Assembly (NCBI RefSeq): GCF_000601455.1
Contig: NZ_AZQP01000006.1
Coordinates: forward strand, 21,481 to 85,480
DNA: 64,000 nucleotides
Source: Fervidicella metallireducens AeB
Lineage (GTDB): Bacteria; Bacillota; Clostridia; Clostridiales; Caloramatoraceae
Direction of reading: 5' to 3'
The notes beneath the pieces were generated by a model. It made no database searches and was not told the DNA's origin. It saw only the letters and a program-made list of their open reading frames with translations. Positions 18,019 to 27,022 of this stretch are shown piece by piece; position 1 is the stretch's first letter; every line of letters begins with the position of its first letter. A program made the position numbers and the translations under genes.

Positions 18019-19022
18019 ATGGGATTAATGGAAAAAGTGTGGGCTAAGGCTAAAGGAGAAAGAAGCTAATAGCTTTACCAGAAGGAAATGAACCAAGAAC
18101 TGTGAAAGCAGCAGAAATAATAAAAAGAGAAGGACTTGCAGAAGTTGTTCTTATAGGAAACGAGGATGCAATACGTGAATTAGCTGCAAAGGAAAATGCA
18201 AATATCGAAGGAATTAGCATTATCGATCCAAGTAAATCAGAAAAATTGGAAGAATATGCTCAAATGTTTTATGAATTAAGAAAAAATAAAGGTGTTACAA
18301 TAGAACAAGCTAGGGAAATTGTAAAAGATGAAATATATTATGGAACTATGATGGTCAAGGCTAAGGATGCTGACGGAATGGTTTCAGGTGCAATACATTC
18401 AACAGGAGATTTGTTAAGACCAGCATTACAAATAATTAAGACAGCTCCAGGAATTTCAACTGTTTCAAGTACTTTTGTAATGGAAGTTCCTAATTGTGAA
18501 TATGGGGAAAATGGAATGTTACTTTTCGCTGACTGTGCTGTAAATCCAAATCCCACTGCGTCAGAGCTTGCATCAATAGCAATTGCAACTGCAAAAACAG
18601 CACAAGTTTTATGCGGAATAGAGCCAAGGGTAGCTATGCTATCTTTCTCAACTAAAGGCAGTGCAAAACATGAATTAGTTGACAAGGTTGTTGAGGCTAC
18701 AAAATTAGCAAAGGAAGCAGCACCTGAACTTATGATTGATGGTGAATTACAATTAGATGCGGCTGTTGTTAAAAAAGTTGGAGAATTAAAGGCTCCTCAG
18801 AGTCCAGTAGCTGGAAATGCAAATGTTTTAGTTTTCCCAGATTTACAAGCTGGGAATATAGGATACAAACTAGTTCAAAGATTTGCAAAAGCAGAAGCTA
18901 TAGGGCCTGTTTGTCAAGGTTTTGCTGCTCCTATAAATGATCTTTCAAGAGGATGCAGTGTTGAAGATATAGTAAATGTTGTTGCTATAACAGCAGTTCA
19001 AGCTCAAGGTATGGATTTATAA
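18019..19022 (+). CDS. pta: Phosphate acetyltransferase, frameshifted
   Basis: Converts acetyl-CoA and phosphate to acetyl phosphate. The gene begins at the ATG at 18019 (MGLMEKVWAKAKGE, after AAAGGAGAATTTTGAA) and hits TAATAG at 18067. The other frame takes over immediately as LIALPEGNEPRTVKAAE and runs to 19022. Restoring one A in GAGAAAGAAG near 18057-18062 gives GEKKLIALPEGNEP, the normal family N-terminus, and a 334-residue protein. Motifs such as MVSGAIHSTGDLLRPALQII and SFSTKGSAKHELVD are intact. A sequencing deletion is the likely cause. ackA follows 76 bases later. Confidence 0.92.
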
Positions 19023-19098
19023 TTTCAAACTAATTGTGATATAATGTTAAAAGTTAAAAATTTAATATATTAAATCATTTTTGAAAGGAGTTACAGTA

Positions 19099-20295
19099 AT
19101 GAAGGTATTAGTTATCAACTGTGGCAGTTCATCATTAAAGTATCAATTGATTAACATGGACAATGAAAAGGTAATGGCAAAGGGTCTTGTAGAAAGAATA
19201 GGAATTGAAGGCTCAATATTAACTCACAGACCAGAGGGTATGGATAAAGTGGTTATAGAACAACCTATGAAAGATCACAAGGATGCAATAAAACTTGTAC
19301 TTGATGCCCTTGTGGATTCAAAACATGGTGTTATAAAAGACATGTCTGAAATTTCAGCTGTAGGACATAGAGTTGTTCACGCAGGTGAAAAATATGCTTG
19401 TTCAGTATTATTAAATGATGATGTAATGAAAGCTCTAGATGAGTGTATACATTTAGCTCCATTACATAATCCTCCAAATATAATAGGTATTAATGCTTGT
19501 AAGGCTTTAATGCCAAATACTCCTATGGTAGGTGTTTTCGATACTGCATTCCATCAAACTATGCCAAAGGAAGCATTTATTTACGCTCTACCATATGAAT
19601 TATATGAAAAATATGGAATAAGAAGATACGGATTCCATGGAACTTCACATAAATATGTATCACAAGTTGCTGCAGATATGTTAGGAAAAGATATAAAAGA
19701 CTGCAAGATTGTAACTTGTCATTTAGGAAATGGAGCAAGTTGTGCAGCTGTTTCAGGTGGTAATTCAATTGATACAAGCATGGGCTTTACTCCTCTTGAA
19801 GGTTTAGCAATGGGAACTAGATGTGGAGATATGGATCCAGCAATAGTTACTTTCCTTCAGGGAACTGCAGGTATGTCTGCTGAAGAAGTAAATAATTTAA
19901 TGAATAAAAAATCAGGAGTTCTTGGAATTTCAGGAGTCAGCAGTGACTTTAGAGATATAGAAGGAGCTGCACAAGAAGGCAACGAAAGAGCTCAGTTAGC
20001 ACTTGATGTATATACATATAGAGTGAGAAAGTATATAGGAGCTTATGCAGCTGCTATGGGTGGAGTAGATGCGGTTGTATTTACTGCTGGATTAGGAGAA
20101 AATTCACCAGAAACAAGACTTGAAATTTGTAAAGGTCTTGAATTTTTAGGAATAAAGATAGATGAAGAGAAGAATAATGTAAGAGGTAAAGCTGTTGATG
20201 TTTCAGCAGAAGGTTCAAAGGTAAAAGTATTTGTTATACCTACTAATGAGGAACTGATGATAGCAAGAGATACAAAAGAAATTATTAATGGTTAA
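19099..20295 (+). CDS. ackA: Acetate kinase
   Basis: Makes ATP and acetate from acetyl phosphate, completing the energy-yielding branch started by Pta. The 398-residue protein begins [18 protein letters not shown] and has the second signature [15 protein letters not shown] near residue 175, [12 protein letters not shown] near 207 and the C-terminal [13 protein letters not shown]. The ATG at 19099 follows AAAGGAGTTACAGTA; an in-frame TTG at 19081 lies upstream of that site. A terminator follows. Confidence 0.97.
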   Translation: MKVLVINCGSSSLKYQLINMDNEKVMAKGLVERIGIEGSILTHRPEGMDKVVIEQPMKDHKDAIKLVLDALVDSKHGVIKDMSEISAVGHRVVHAGEKYACSVLLNDDVMKALDECIHLAPLHNPPNIIGINACKALMPNTPMVGVFDTAFHQTMPKEAFIYALPYELYEKYGIRRYGFHGTSHKYVSQVAADMLGKDIKDCKIVTCHLGNGASCAAVSGGNSIDTSMGFTPLEGLAMGTRCGDMDPAIVTFLQGTAGMSAEEVNNLMNKKSGVLGISGVSSDFRDIEGAAQEGNERAQLALDVYTYRVRKYIGAYAAAMGGVDAVVFTAGLGENSPETRLEICKGLEFLGIKIDEEKNNVRGKAVDVSAEGSKVKVFVIPTNEELMIARDTKEIING

Positions 20296-20310
20296 TAATT
20301 TTAGATAAAT

Positions 20311-20347
20311 AGAATAATATTCTAGTTTAAACCTAGAATATTATTCT
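20311..20347 (+). terminator. Intrinsic terminator after ackA
   Basis: AGAATAATATTCTAG at 20311-20325, loop TTTAAAC, CTAGAATATTATTCT at 20333-20347. The 15-base stem is perfect but AT-rich, and a T-rich stretch follows. Confidence 0.75.
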
Positions 20348-20356
20348 AATTTATTC

Positions 20357-20385
20357 TTGACTTTTTTATGCCAAATTAATATAAT
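20357..20385 (+). promoter_or_regulatory. Sigma-A promoter for ylbN-rpmF
   Basis: TTGACT at 20357-20362 and TATAAT at 20380-20385 with a 17-base spacer. The transcript would start near 20392, 23 bases before the ylbN start. It lies directly after the ackA terminator. Confidence 0.8.
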
Positions 20386-20414
20386 AATCATGGCATGTAT
20401 TATGAGGTGAGCGT

Positions 20415-20909
20415 ATGATTTTAGATGTTTCAAGGCTTTTGACAAAGAAAGTAGATCAAATGAAATTTGAAATGTTGTTTGAAACAGATCAAATTGAAAG
20501 AGATGATTTTCAGTTGGAGTTGGTTTCACCGATAAGTGTTGTCGGTAATGCTTACTATGACGGAGAGATAGTAAATGTTATCGGTAACATATCGTTGGTA
20601 ATTAAAACTCTATGCTCACGTTGCTTAAACTCTGTTGATTACCATTTAACAATTGATTTTGATGAATTATTTTCAAAATCCAAGAGGGATGAAGATATTT
20701 ATCCTTTTTCAGAAAACTACATAGATTTGAAAGATATGGTTATTGATAATATAATCATGTCTTTGCCCTTTAAACCACTATGTAGTGAAGAATGTAAGGG
20801 ATTATGCCCAGTTTGTGGTAAAAATTTAAACTTAGGTCAGTGTGACTGTAATAGAGATAATATTGATCCGAGATTTGCAGCACTTAAAGACCTTTTTAAA
20901 GGTAAATGA
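20415..20909 (+). CDS. ylbN: DUF177 (YceD/YlbN) family protein
   Basis: A 164-residue protein of the DUF177 family, which in nearly all bacteria precedes rpmF and has been linked to 23S rRNA accumulation. It has a cysteine pair in LCSRCLNSVDYHL near residue 68 and a C-terminal metal-binding-like cluster, ECKGLCPVCGKNLNLGQCDC. The last residues DPRFAALKDLF are the family hallmark. The ATG at 20415 follows TGAGGTGAGCGT. rpmF starts 12 bases after the stop. Confidence 0.92.
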   Translation: MILDVSRLLTKKVDQMKFEMLFETDQIERDDFQLELVSPISVVGNAYYDGEIVNVIGNISLVIKTLCSRCLNSVDYHLTIDFDELFSKSKRDEDIYPFSENYIDLKDMVIDNIIMSLPFKPLCSEECKGLCPVCGKNLNLGQCDCNRDNIDPRFAALKDLFKGK

Positions 20910-20921
20910 GGAGGTGTTACA

Positions 20922-21098
20922 ATGGGAAATCCAGCAAGAAGACATTCAAATGCTAGAACTAACAAGAGAAGAGCTCAGACTTGGAAACTTGAGATGCCAG
21001 GTATGGTAGAGTGCCCACAATGTCACGAAATGAAACTTGCACATAGAGTATGTGGAAATTGTGGCCATTATAAAAATAGAACAGTTGTAGAAAAGTAA
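20922..21098 (+). CDS. rpmF: 50S ribosomal protein L32 (zinc-binding form)
   Basis: A 58-residue protein beginning MGNPARRHSNARTNKRRAQ and ending NRTVVEK. CPQC near residue 34 and CGNC near 47 form the zinc-binding pairs. It is preceded by AGGAGGTGTTACA. It follows ylbN and closes the operon with a strong terminator. Confidence 0.97.
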   Translation: MGNPARRHSNARTNKRRAQTWKLEMPGMVECPQCHEMKLAHRVCGNCGHYKNRTVVEK

Positions 21099-21103
21099 TA
21101 AAT

Positions 21104-21136
21104 AGAGAAAGTCTTTAATGACTTTCTCTTTTTTTA
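21104..21136 (+). terminator. Intrinsic terminator after rpmF
   Basis: AGAGAAAGTC at 21104-21113, loop TTTAAT, GACTTTCTCT at 21120-21129, then a run of T. Perfect 10-base stem. Confidence 0.9.
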
Positions 21137-21437
21137 ACTAGAAAAAACTTATAGAACATTGAGTTGTTAAGATTTTATAAAGAATAAAATTTATTGGAAG
21201 ATAAAGATGAAATTTTTACTTGAATATAGTTACAGTCAGTAAAAGTACATTGCAATTATGAAGATAGTAAAGTAAGATTTTGTAACTCTTTATATCAAGT
21301 AATAAATTGTTTATAATACTAGTAAGTCAAATATTCAGTAAATTTTGCAATAATAAAAGATATTGATTTATTTTAAAATGTCCTATATACTTAATATTAG
21401 TAGTAGGTCATAAAAATAAGTATAAGGAGTGGGACCT
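21137..21437 (+). promoter_or_regulatory. fapR leader: two candidate promoters and possible FapR operator
   Basis: 301 bases without a gene. TTTATA at 21289 and TATAAT at 21312, 17 bases apart, form one candidate promoter. TTGATT at 21363 and TATACT at 21386, also 17 bases apart, form a second one closer to fapR. Just downstream of the second -10, ATTAGTAGTAGGTCATAA at 21396-21413 has half of the TTAGTACC-type FapR operator. FapR repressing its own operon is established in Bacillus; the site here is imperfect and the call is an inference. Confidence 0.45.
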
Positions 21438-22010
21438 ATGAACGCAAAACTCAGGAAGCATGAAAGACAGCTTAAGTTACAAGAACTATTGAAGGAAGAA
21501 CCTTTTATAACGGATGAAGAACTTGCTTTAAAATTTGGAATTTCAGTACAAACCATAAGACTTGATAGGATGGAACTTGGAATTCCAGAACTTAGAGAGA
21601 GAGTAAAAAGTGTTGCTGAAAATAAGTTTTCAAAAGTTAAAGCTATTGCAGGAAAAGAATTTGTTGGGGACCTAATTGACATTGTTCCAGGGAAAAACGC
21701 AATTTCTATCTTAGATACGGATAATAACATGGTCTTTGAAAAAACTAAAGTAGTGAAGGGGCAATATATCTATTCCATGGCTGAAACATTGGCTTTAGCA
21801 ATAGTCGATGCAAAAGCTGCTCTGACAGGTGTGGCTAATATAAAATATAAAAGGCCTGTCTATTCTGGTGAACGATTAGTTGCAAAAGGTGAAGTTATAA
21901 GAACTCGGGGAAATAAATTTTTTGTCTGGGTGTTTATTTATATTAATCAACAAGAAGTATTCAGAGGTAAATTTGTATTAGCTGCATTAAAGGAAAGTAA
22001 AGGAGAGTAG
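21438..22010 (+). CDS. fapR: Transcription factor FapR (fatty acid and phospholipid repressor)
   Basis: A malonyl-CoA-sensing repressor of lipid synthesis. The N-terminal DeoR-like helix-turn-helix covers about 1-60 (ITDEELALKFGISVQTIRLD), and the C-terminal hotdog fold, which binds malonyl-CoA, covers about 80-185 with MAETLALAIVDAKAALTG and KYKRPVYSGERLVAKGEV. The ATG at 21438 is eight bases after AAGGAG; the GTG at 21429 overlaps that site. It heads the plsX-fab cluster it is expected to regulate, as in Bacillus. Confidence 0.94.
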   Translation: MNAKLRKHERQLKLQELLKEEPFITDEELALKFGISVQTIRLDRMELGIPELRERVKSVAENKFSKVKAIAGKEFVGDLIDIVPGKNAISILDTDNNMVFEKTKVVKGQYIYSMAETLALAIVDAKAALTGVANIKYKRPVYSGERLVAKGEVIRTRGNKFFVWVFIYINQQEVFRGKFVLAALKESKGE

Positions 22011-22013
22011 TTT

Positions 22014-23006
22014 ATGAAGATAGTTATAGATGCTATGGGTGGAGATAATGCACCATACGAAATAGTTAAGGGGGCTATTGAAGCTTCAAAGGAATTCAAA
22101 ACTGATATTATTTTAGTGGGAGACAGTAATAAAATTGAAGAAGCTTTAAATAACTATGGGTTAGATAAAAACAATTTTGAAATTGTACACACATCCGAAG
22201 TGATAACAAATGAAGATTCACCAACAATTTCAATTAGGAGAAAAAAAGATTCATCAATGGTTGTAGGTATGAAGCTTGTTAAGGAAGGTAAAGCAGATGC
22301 ATTTATATCTGCAGGAAATACAGGTGCATTGTTAGCTGGTGGGCTTTTCGTAATAGGAAGAATAAAAGGAATAGATAGACCTGCATTAACTCCTGTAATT
22401 CCTGGGAAAAATGGTCATTTTCTATTAATGGATGCTGGTGCAAATGCTGAATGTAAAAGCATCAACATATTACAATTTGCTCTAATGGGAAGTATATATT
22501 CTAAAAAGGTACTTAAGAAAGATAATCCTTCTGTAGGACTTGTTAACATAGGTGCTGAAGAAGAAAAAGGTACTGAATTTACAAAGGAGTGTTTTAAACT
22601 TTTAAGGGAAAGTACTCTGAATTTTAAGGGTAATATTGAGGGTAGGTATATACCAGATGGTGATATTGATGTGGTAGTTTGTGATGGATTTACAGGAAAT
22701 ATAATTTTAAAGTTGTATGAAGGTGTATCACAAACAATTTTTAAAATACTAAAGGAAGAAATATTGTCATCTTTCACAACAAAATTAGGTGGCTTGCTAC
22801 TCAAGCCAGTTTTTAGCAAATTTAAGAAAAAATTTGATTACACTGAACATGGTGGTGCAATTTTGCTTGGAATTGATGGTTTAGTAATAAAGGCACATGG
22901 CAGTTCAAACGCAAAGGCTATAAAAAATGCAATAAAACAAGCTATATTATGTATAGAAGGTAATGTGGTAAATTCAATAAAAAGCGAGATTGAGCATATT
23001 AATTAA
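22014..23006 (+). CDS. plsX: Phosphate acyltransferase PlsX
   Basis: Converts acyl-ACP to acyl phosphate, the first step of phosphatidic acid synthesis by the PlsX/PlsY route. The 330-residue protein begins MKIVIDAMGGDNAPYEIVKG and contains FISAGNTGALLAGGLFVIGR near 99 and VCDGFTGNIILKLYEG near 220, all hallmarks. It starts three bases after fapR and is followed 20 bases later by fabH. Confidence 0.96.
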   Translation: MKIVIDAMGGDNAPYEIVKGAIEASKEFKTDIILVGDSNKIEEALNNYGLDKNNFEIVHTSEVITNEDSPTISIRRKKDSSMVVGMKLVKEGKADAFISAGNTGALLAGGLFVIGRIKGIDRPALTPVIPGKNGHFLLMDAGANAECKSINILQFALMGSIYSKKVLKKDNPSVGLVNIGAEEEKGTEFTKECFKLLRESTLNFKGNIEGRYIPDGDIDVVVCDGFTGNIILKLYEGVSQTIFKILKEEILSSFTTKLGGLLLKPVFSKFKKKFDYTEHGGAILLGIDGLVIKAHGSSNAKAIKNAIKQAILCIEGNVVNSIKSEIEHIN

Positions 23007-23026
23007 ATCTTTTAGGAGAGATAGAA

Positions 23027-24013
23027 ATGATTTATAATGCGGGTATAACGGGAATAGGAATATCTGTACCGAATAAAATTTTAACCAATCATGACCTTGA
23101 AGAAATGGTTGAAACCAGTAATGAATGGATAATAACAAGAACTGGGATTAAAGAAAGAAGAATTGTAAATAGTGATGAAGCAGCTTCTGATTTATCAACA
23201 GATGCCGCAAAAAAAGCTTTGCAAATGGCAAAAATTAATGCTGAAGAAGTAGATTTAATTATTGTATGTACCGTAACTCCAGACATGATGTATCCTTCAA
23301 CTGCGGCATTAGTTCAAAATAACATTGGTGCAAATAAAGCTGCGGCTTTTGATCTATCTGCAGGTTGTACTGGTTTTATTTACGGTGTTACAGTGGCTAC
23401 ACAGTTTATTAATAGTGGATTTTATAAAAATATTTTAGTGATTGGATGCGACATATTGTCAAAAGTAACTGATTTTACAAATAGAAATACATGTGTTTTA
23501 TTTGGAGATGGAGCTGGAGCAGTTGTAATTTCCAGGACTGAGGATGTCGGTGTAATAGATGCATATATAAAGGCTGATGGTTCTGGTGGTGAATATCTTT
23601 ATTTACCTGCAGGCGGTTCTAGAATGCCAGCTTCTATTGATACAGTAAACCAAAAATTACATTATACTTTTATGAATGGAACTGAGGTATTTAAATTTGC
23701 AGTAAAAGCCATGCCTGAAGCGGTTAATTGTGTACTTGAAAAGTCTAACTGCAATATTGATGAAATTGATTATTTTATACCACATCAGGCAAATATAAGG
23801 ATTATAGAGTCAGCTACGAAAAGGCTTGGAATACCTATGGATAAAATTGGTATAACAATAGATAAATATGGGAATATGTCTTCAGCATCAATTCCGGTTA
23901 CACTTTTTGAGGCATACGCAGATGGAAAAATAAAAAAAGGTAACAAGGTTATTCTTGTTGGTTTTGGAGCTGGGCTGACTTATGGTTCTGTATTGTTAAA
24001 TTGGTTATTGTAG
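23027..24013 (+). CDS. fabH: Beta-ketoacyl-ACP synthase III
   Basis: Condenses acetyl- or branched acyl-CoA with malonyl-ACP to start fatty acid synthesis. The 328-residue enzyme has the Cys-His-Asn catalytic set: cysteine in DLSAGCTGFIYG near 113, histidine in IPHQANIRI near 249 and asparagine in YGNMSSASIP near 280. The motif WIITRTGIKERR is present near 33. The ATG at 23027 has TAGGAGAGATAGAA upstream. Confidence 0.96.
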   Translation: MIYNAGITGIGISVPNKILTNHDLEEMVETSNEWIITRTGIKERRIVNSDEAASDLSTDAAKKALQMAKINAEEVDLIIVCTVTPDMMYPSTAALVQNNIGANKAAAFDLSAGCTGFIYGVTVATQFINSGFYKNILVIGCDILSKVTDFTNRNTCVLFGDGAGAVVISRTEDVGVIDAYIKADGSGGEYLYLPAGGSRMPASIDTVNQKLHYTFMNGTEVFKFAVKAMPEAVNCVLEKSNCNIDEIDYFIPHQANIRIIESATKRLGIPMDKIGITIDKYGNMSSASIPVTLFEAYADGKIKKGNKVILVGFGAGLTYGSVLLNWLL

Positions 24014-24024
24014 GAGGTGCTAAA

Positions 24025-24957
24025 TTGAGAACAAGAATTTGTGAAATGTTAAATATCAAGTATCCAATTTTTCAAGGTGGAATGGCATGGGTATCTACAT
24101 ATCATTTAGCTGCTGCGGTTTCAGAAGCCGGTGGTTTAGGAATAATAGCTGCAGGAAATGCAGATGCTGAATATGTAAGAGAACAGATAAAAAGAATTAG
24201 GCAGATAACTGACAAACCTTTTGGTGTAAATGTTATGTTGTTGTCTCCATATGTTGATGAAGTAATGAATGTGATTATTGAGGAAAGAGTTCCTGTCATT
24301 ACAACAGGAGCTGGTAACCCAGGAAAATATATAAGAGCGCTAAAGGAAGCAGGCACAAAAATTATTCCTGTTGTTCCATCTGTTGCATTAGCAAAGAAAA
24401 TGGAAAAAGATGGAGTTGATGGAGTAATAGCAGAAGGAACAGAATCAGGAGGACATATTGGCGAATTAACAACAATGTGTTTGGTACCTCAGGTTGTTGA
24501 CGCTGTAACTATTCCTGTAATTGCAGCTGGAGGAATAGCAGATGGTAGGGGAATGTTAGCAGCATTTGCATTAGGTGCAGAGGGGGTTCAGATTGGAACA
24601 AGGTTTGTTTGCTCTGAGGAATGTACTGTGCACCTGAATTATAAAAATGCAATAATATCTGCTAAAGACAGGGATGCTGTTGCTTCAGGAAGATCTACTG
24701 GTCACCCAATAAGATGTTTAAAAAATAAGCTAACCAGAGAGTTTGATAAACTAGAAGAACAAAGAGCACCAAAAGAGGATATTGAAAAATTAGGAATTGG
24801 TGCATTAAGAAGAGCAGTAATCGAAGGGGATGTAGATAAAGGATCGGTAATGGCAGGTCAAATATCTGGATTAATTAAAGATATAAAACCATGTAAAGAG
24901 ATTATTGAGGATTTAATAAAAGATTATCAGAATACATTAAATAAATTAAGAGGATGA
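24025..24957 (+). CDS. fabK: FMN-dependent enoyl-ACP reductase II FabK
   Basis: Reduces enoyl-ACP in the last step of each elongation round. It belongs to the nitronate monooxygenase-like TIM-barrel flavoproteins: YPIFQGGMAWVS near residue 13, GLGIIAAGNA near 36, GTESGGHIGE near 140 and IAAGGIADGRGMLAA near 170. FabK replaces the triclosan-sensitive FabI in several Firmicutes, and no FabI is seen here. The TTG at 24025 follows TAGGAGGTGC; an in-frame TTG at 24001 lies within fabH. Confidence 0.93.
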   Translation: MRTRICEMLNIKYPIFQGGMAWVSTYHLAAAVSEAGGLGIIAAGNADAEYVREQIKRIRQITDKPFGVNVMLLSPYVDEVMNVIIEERVPVITTGAGNPGKYIRALKEAGTKIIPVVPSVALAKKMEKDGVDGVIAEGTESGGHIGELTTMCLVPQVVDAVTIPVIAAGGIADGRGMLAAFALGAEGVQIGTRFVCSEECTVHLNYKNAIISAKDRDAVASGRSTGHPIRCLKNKLTREFDKLEEQRAPKEDIEKLGIGALRRAVIEGDVDKGSVMAGQISGLIKDIKPCKEIIEDLIKDYQNTLNKLRG

Positions 24958-24959
24958 TA

Positions 24960-25901
24960 ATGATGAGAAGAGTCGCATTTATTTTTTCAGGTCAGGGATC
25001 TCAATATCCAGGAATGGGAAGGGAGATATATGAGAACTTTAAGTGTGCAAGGCATATTTTTGATAAAGCTAATGAAATATTAGATATAGATGTAAAAAGC
25101 CTTTGTTTTCAAGGACCTGAAAGCGAATTATCTAAAACAGAAAATACGCAACCATGTATGGTAACAACTTCTACTGCAATTGTAGAAGTATTAAGAGAAT
25201 ATAATATTAAAGCAGACTATACTGCTGGTTTAAGTCTGGGGGAGTATTCTGCCTTAATCTATGCTGGTTCCTTTAGTTTTGAGGATGGAGTAAAACTAGT
25301 TCATAAGAGAGGGAAGATAATGCAGGACGCTGTTCCTGAAGGTAGGGGAGCAATGTCAGCAGTGATGGGACTTGATAGGAAAACTGTTGAAGAAATTTGC
25401 AGGAGTCTATCAAATGAAGGAATTGTTGAAATTGCTAATTTTAATTGTCCTGGGCAAATAGTTATTTCCGGTGAAAGAAATGCTGTTGAAAAGGCTAATA
25501 TTGAGTTGAAATCTGCAGGTGCTTCAAAAACAGTCGTACTCAATGTAAGTGGACCATTTCATTCCAGCCTTTTAAATGAAGCAAGTATAGAGCTTGAGAA
25601 AGAGCTGATAAAAATTGATATTAACTCACCAAATATCAAAGTAATATCTAATTACGACAATGAATATTATAGTGGTAAAGTAACTGATATAGTATATAAA
25701 TTAAAAAAACAAATTTCATCATCGGTTAGATGGGAAGATAACATGAGAAAAATGATTGATGATGGAGTTGAATTATTTATAGAAATAGGACCGGGAAAGA
25801 CTTTGACAAGTTTTATGAGAAAAATAGATAAATCCATTAAAGTTTTAAATGTTGAGGACATGAAAAGTTTAGACAAACTATTAATGGAAATTGGACGTTA
25901 G
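24960..25901 (+). CDS. fabD: Malonyl-CoA:ACP transacylase
   Basis: Loads malonyl groups onto ACP. The protein begins MRRVAFIFSGQGSQYPGMG, has the GXSXG nucleophile in AGLSLGEYSALIYAG near 90 and the catalytic histidine in SGPFHSSLL near 200. Three ATG codons (24954, 24960, 24963) are in frame; AGAGG at 24949-24953 best serves 24960 or 24963. The 5' end meets the fabK stop directly, and fabG follows 14 bases after the gene. Confidence 0.95.
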   Translation: MMRRVAFIFSGQGSQYPGMGREIYENFKCARHIFDKANEILDIDVKSLCFQGPESELSKTENTQPCMVTTSTAIVEVLREYNIKADYTAGLSLGEYSALIYAGSFSFEDGVKLVHKRGKIMQDAVPEGRGAMSAVMGLDRKTVEEICRSLSNEGIVEIANFNCPGQIVISGERNAVEKANIELKSAGASKTVVLNVSGPFHSSLLNEASIELEKELIKIDINSPNIKVISNYDNEYYSGKVTDIVYKLKKQISSSVRWEDNMRKMIDDGVELFIEIGPGKTLTSFMRKIDKSIKVLNVEDMKSLDKLLMEIGR

Positions 25902-25915
25902 CTAGGAGGTTCGAA

Positions 25916-26659
25916 ATGAAACTTAAAAACAGGATTGCTTTAATAACGGGTGCTTCAACTGGAATTGGTAGAGCTATAGCAATGAAATACGCACAGGAAG
26001 GTGCTCATGTCATTATAAACTATATTGGAAATCAATCAGTTGCAGAAGAAGCTGTGGAAGAAATCAAGGGACTTGGTGGTAGTGCAGAAATGTATAAATG
26101 TGATATTTCTAGTTATTCAGAAGTTGAAAATATGGTAGATGAGCTCGTTGCAAAGCATGGGAAGATAGATATACTTGTAAATAATGCAGGTATTACCAAA
26201 GATTCATTAGTAATGAGAATGTCAATAGAAGATTTCCAGAAAGTGATAGACATAAATTTAAATGGAACCTTCAATACTATAAAAGCATTGTCAAGGTATA
26301 TGTTAAAGGAAAGACAGGGTAAAATAATCAATATTGCATCTGTAGTTGGTATTACTGGTAATGCTGGTCAGGCAAATTATGCAGCTTCTAAGGCAGGTGT
26401 TATTGCTCTAACAAAGTCAGTTGCAAAAGAATTTGCCACTAGAAATATTAATGTAAATGCAATTGCACCAGGATATATACAAACTAAGATGACAGATGTT
26501 CTAAATGAAAAAGTAAAAGAAGAAATTTTATCAAGGATTCCTATGAAAACTATAGGAAGTCCTGAAGATATTGCAAAAACAGCGTTATTTTTAGCGTCAG
26601 AAGATTCTAACTATATCACAGGTCAGGTAATAAATGTTGACGGAGGCATGGTTATGTAA
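25916..26659 (+). CDS. fabG: 3-oxoacyl-ACP reductase
   Basis: NADPH-dependent reductase of the short-chain dehydrogenase family. The 247-residue protein has the cofactor motif TGASTGIGRAIA near residue 11, NNAGIT near 88, and the active-site serine and YAASK in INIASVVG and ANYAASKAGVI (near 138-156). The C-terminus VINVDGGMVM is typical. It begins after TAGGAGGTTCGAA and is followed by acpP. Confidence 0.97.
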   Translation: MKLKNRIALITGASTGIGRAIAMKYAQEGAHVIINYIGNQSVAEEAVEEIKGLGGSAEMYKCDISSYSEVENMVDELVAKHGKIDILVNNAGITKDSLVMRMSIEDFQKVIDINLNGTFNTIKALSRYMLKERQGKIINIASVVGITGNAGQANYAASKAGVIALTKSVAKEFATRNINVNAIAPGYIQTKMTDVLNEKVKEEILSRIPMKTIGSPEDIAKTALFLASEDSNYITGQVINVDGGMVM

Positions 26660-26697
26660 TATTATTATAGTTGATTCATTGAAGGGAGGTGAATTGG

Positions 26698-26931
26698 ATG
26701 ATATTTGAAAAAGTTAAAGAAAGAATATCAGATATCCTAGGGGTTGATGCTGATGAAGTAACTATGGAATCATCATTCATGGATGACCTTGGGGCAGATT
26801 CTCTTGATGTTGTTGAGTTAATAATGGCTTTAGAAGAGGAATTTGAAATAGAAATTCCAGATGAAGAAGCTGAAAAAATTCAAACTGTTGGTGATGTTGT
26901 TGAGTACATAAAGGAACATACTGACATGTAG
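26698..26931 (+). CDS. acpP: Acyl carrier protein
   Basis: A 77-residue acidic carrier. The serine in [18 protein letters not shown], near residue 36, is the 4'-phosphopantetheine attachment site. The ATG at 26698 is eight bases after GGGAGG; the GTG at 26689 overlaps this ribosome-binding site and is not used. CoA for the prosthetic group depends on coaD, also in this window. A hairpin terminator separates it from fabF. Confidence 0.96.
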   Translation: MIFEKVKERISDILGVDADEVTMESSFMDDLGADSLDVVELIMALEEEFEIEIPDEEAEKIQTVGDVVEYIKEHTDM

Positions 26932-26938
26932 TAATAGT

Positions 26939-26960
26939 CCCGAAATATTTCGGGGCTTTT
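26939..26960 (+). terminator. Partial terminator between acpP and fabF
   Basis: CCCGAAA at 26939-26945 and TTTCGGG at 26948-26954 with a TA centre, then GCTTTT. Placed inside an operon, it may lower fabF expression relative to acpP, which is needed in excess. Confidence 0.6.
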
Positions 26961-27022
26961 AAACTGTGACATTTTTAAATTTACATAGATTACCTGTACC
27001 TGATGAAGTCAGGAGGATAAGA

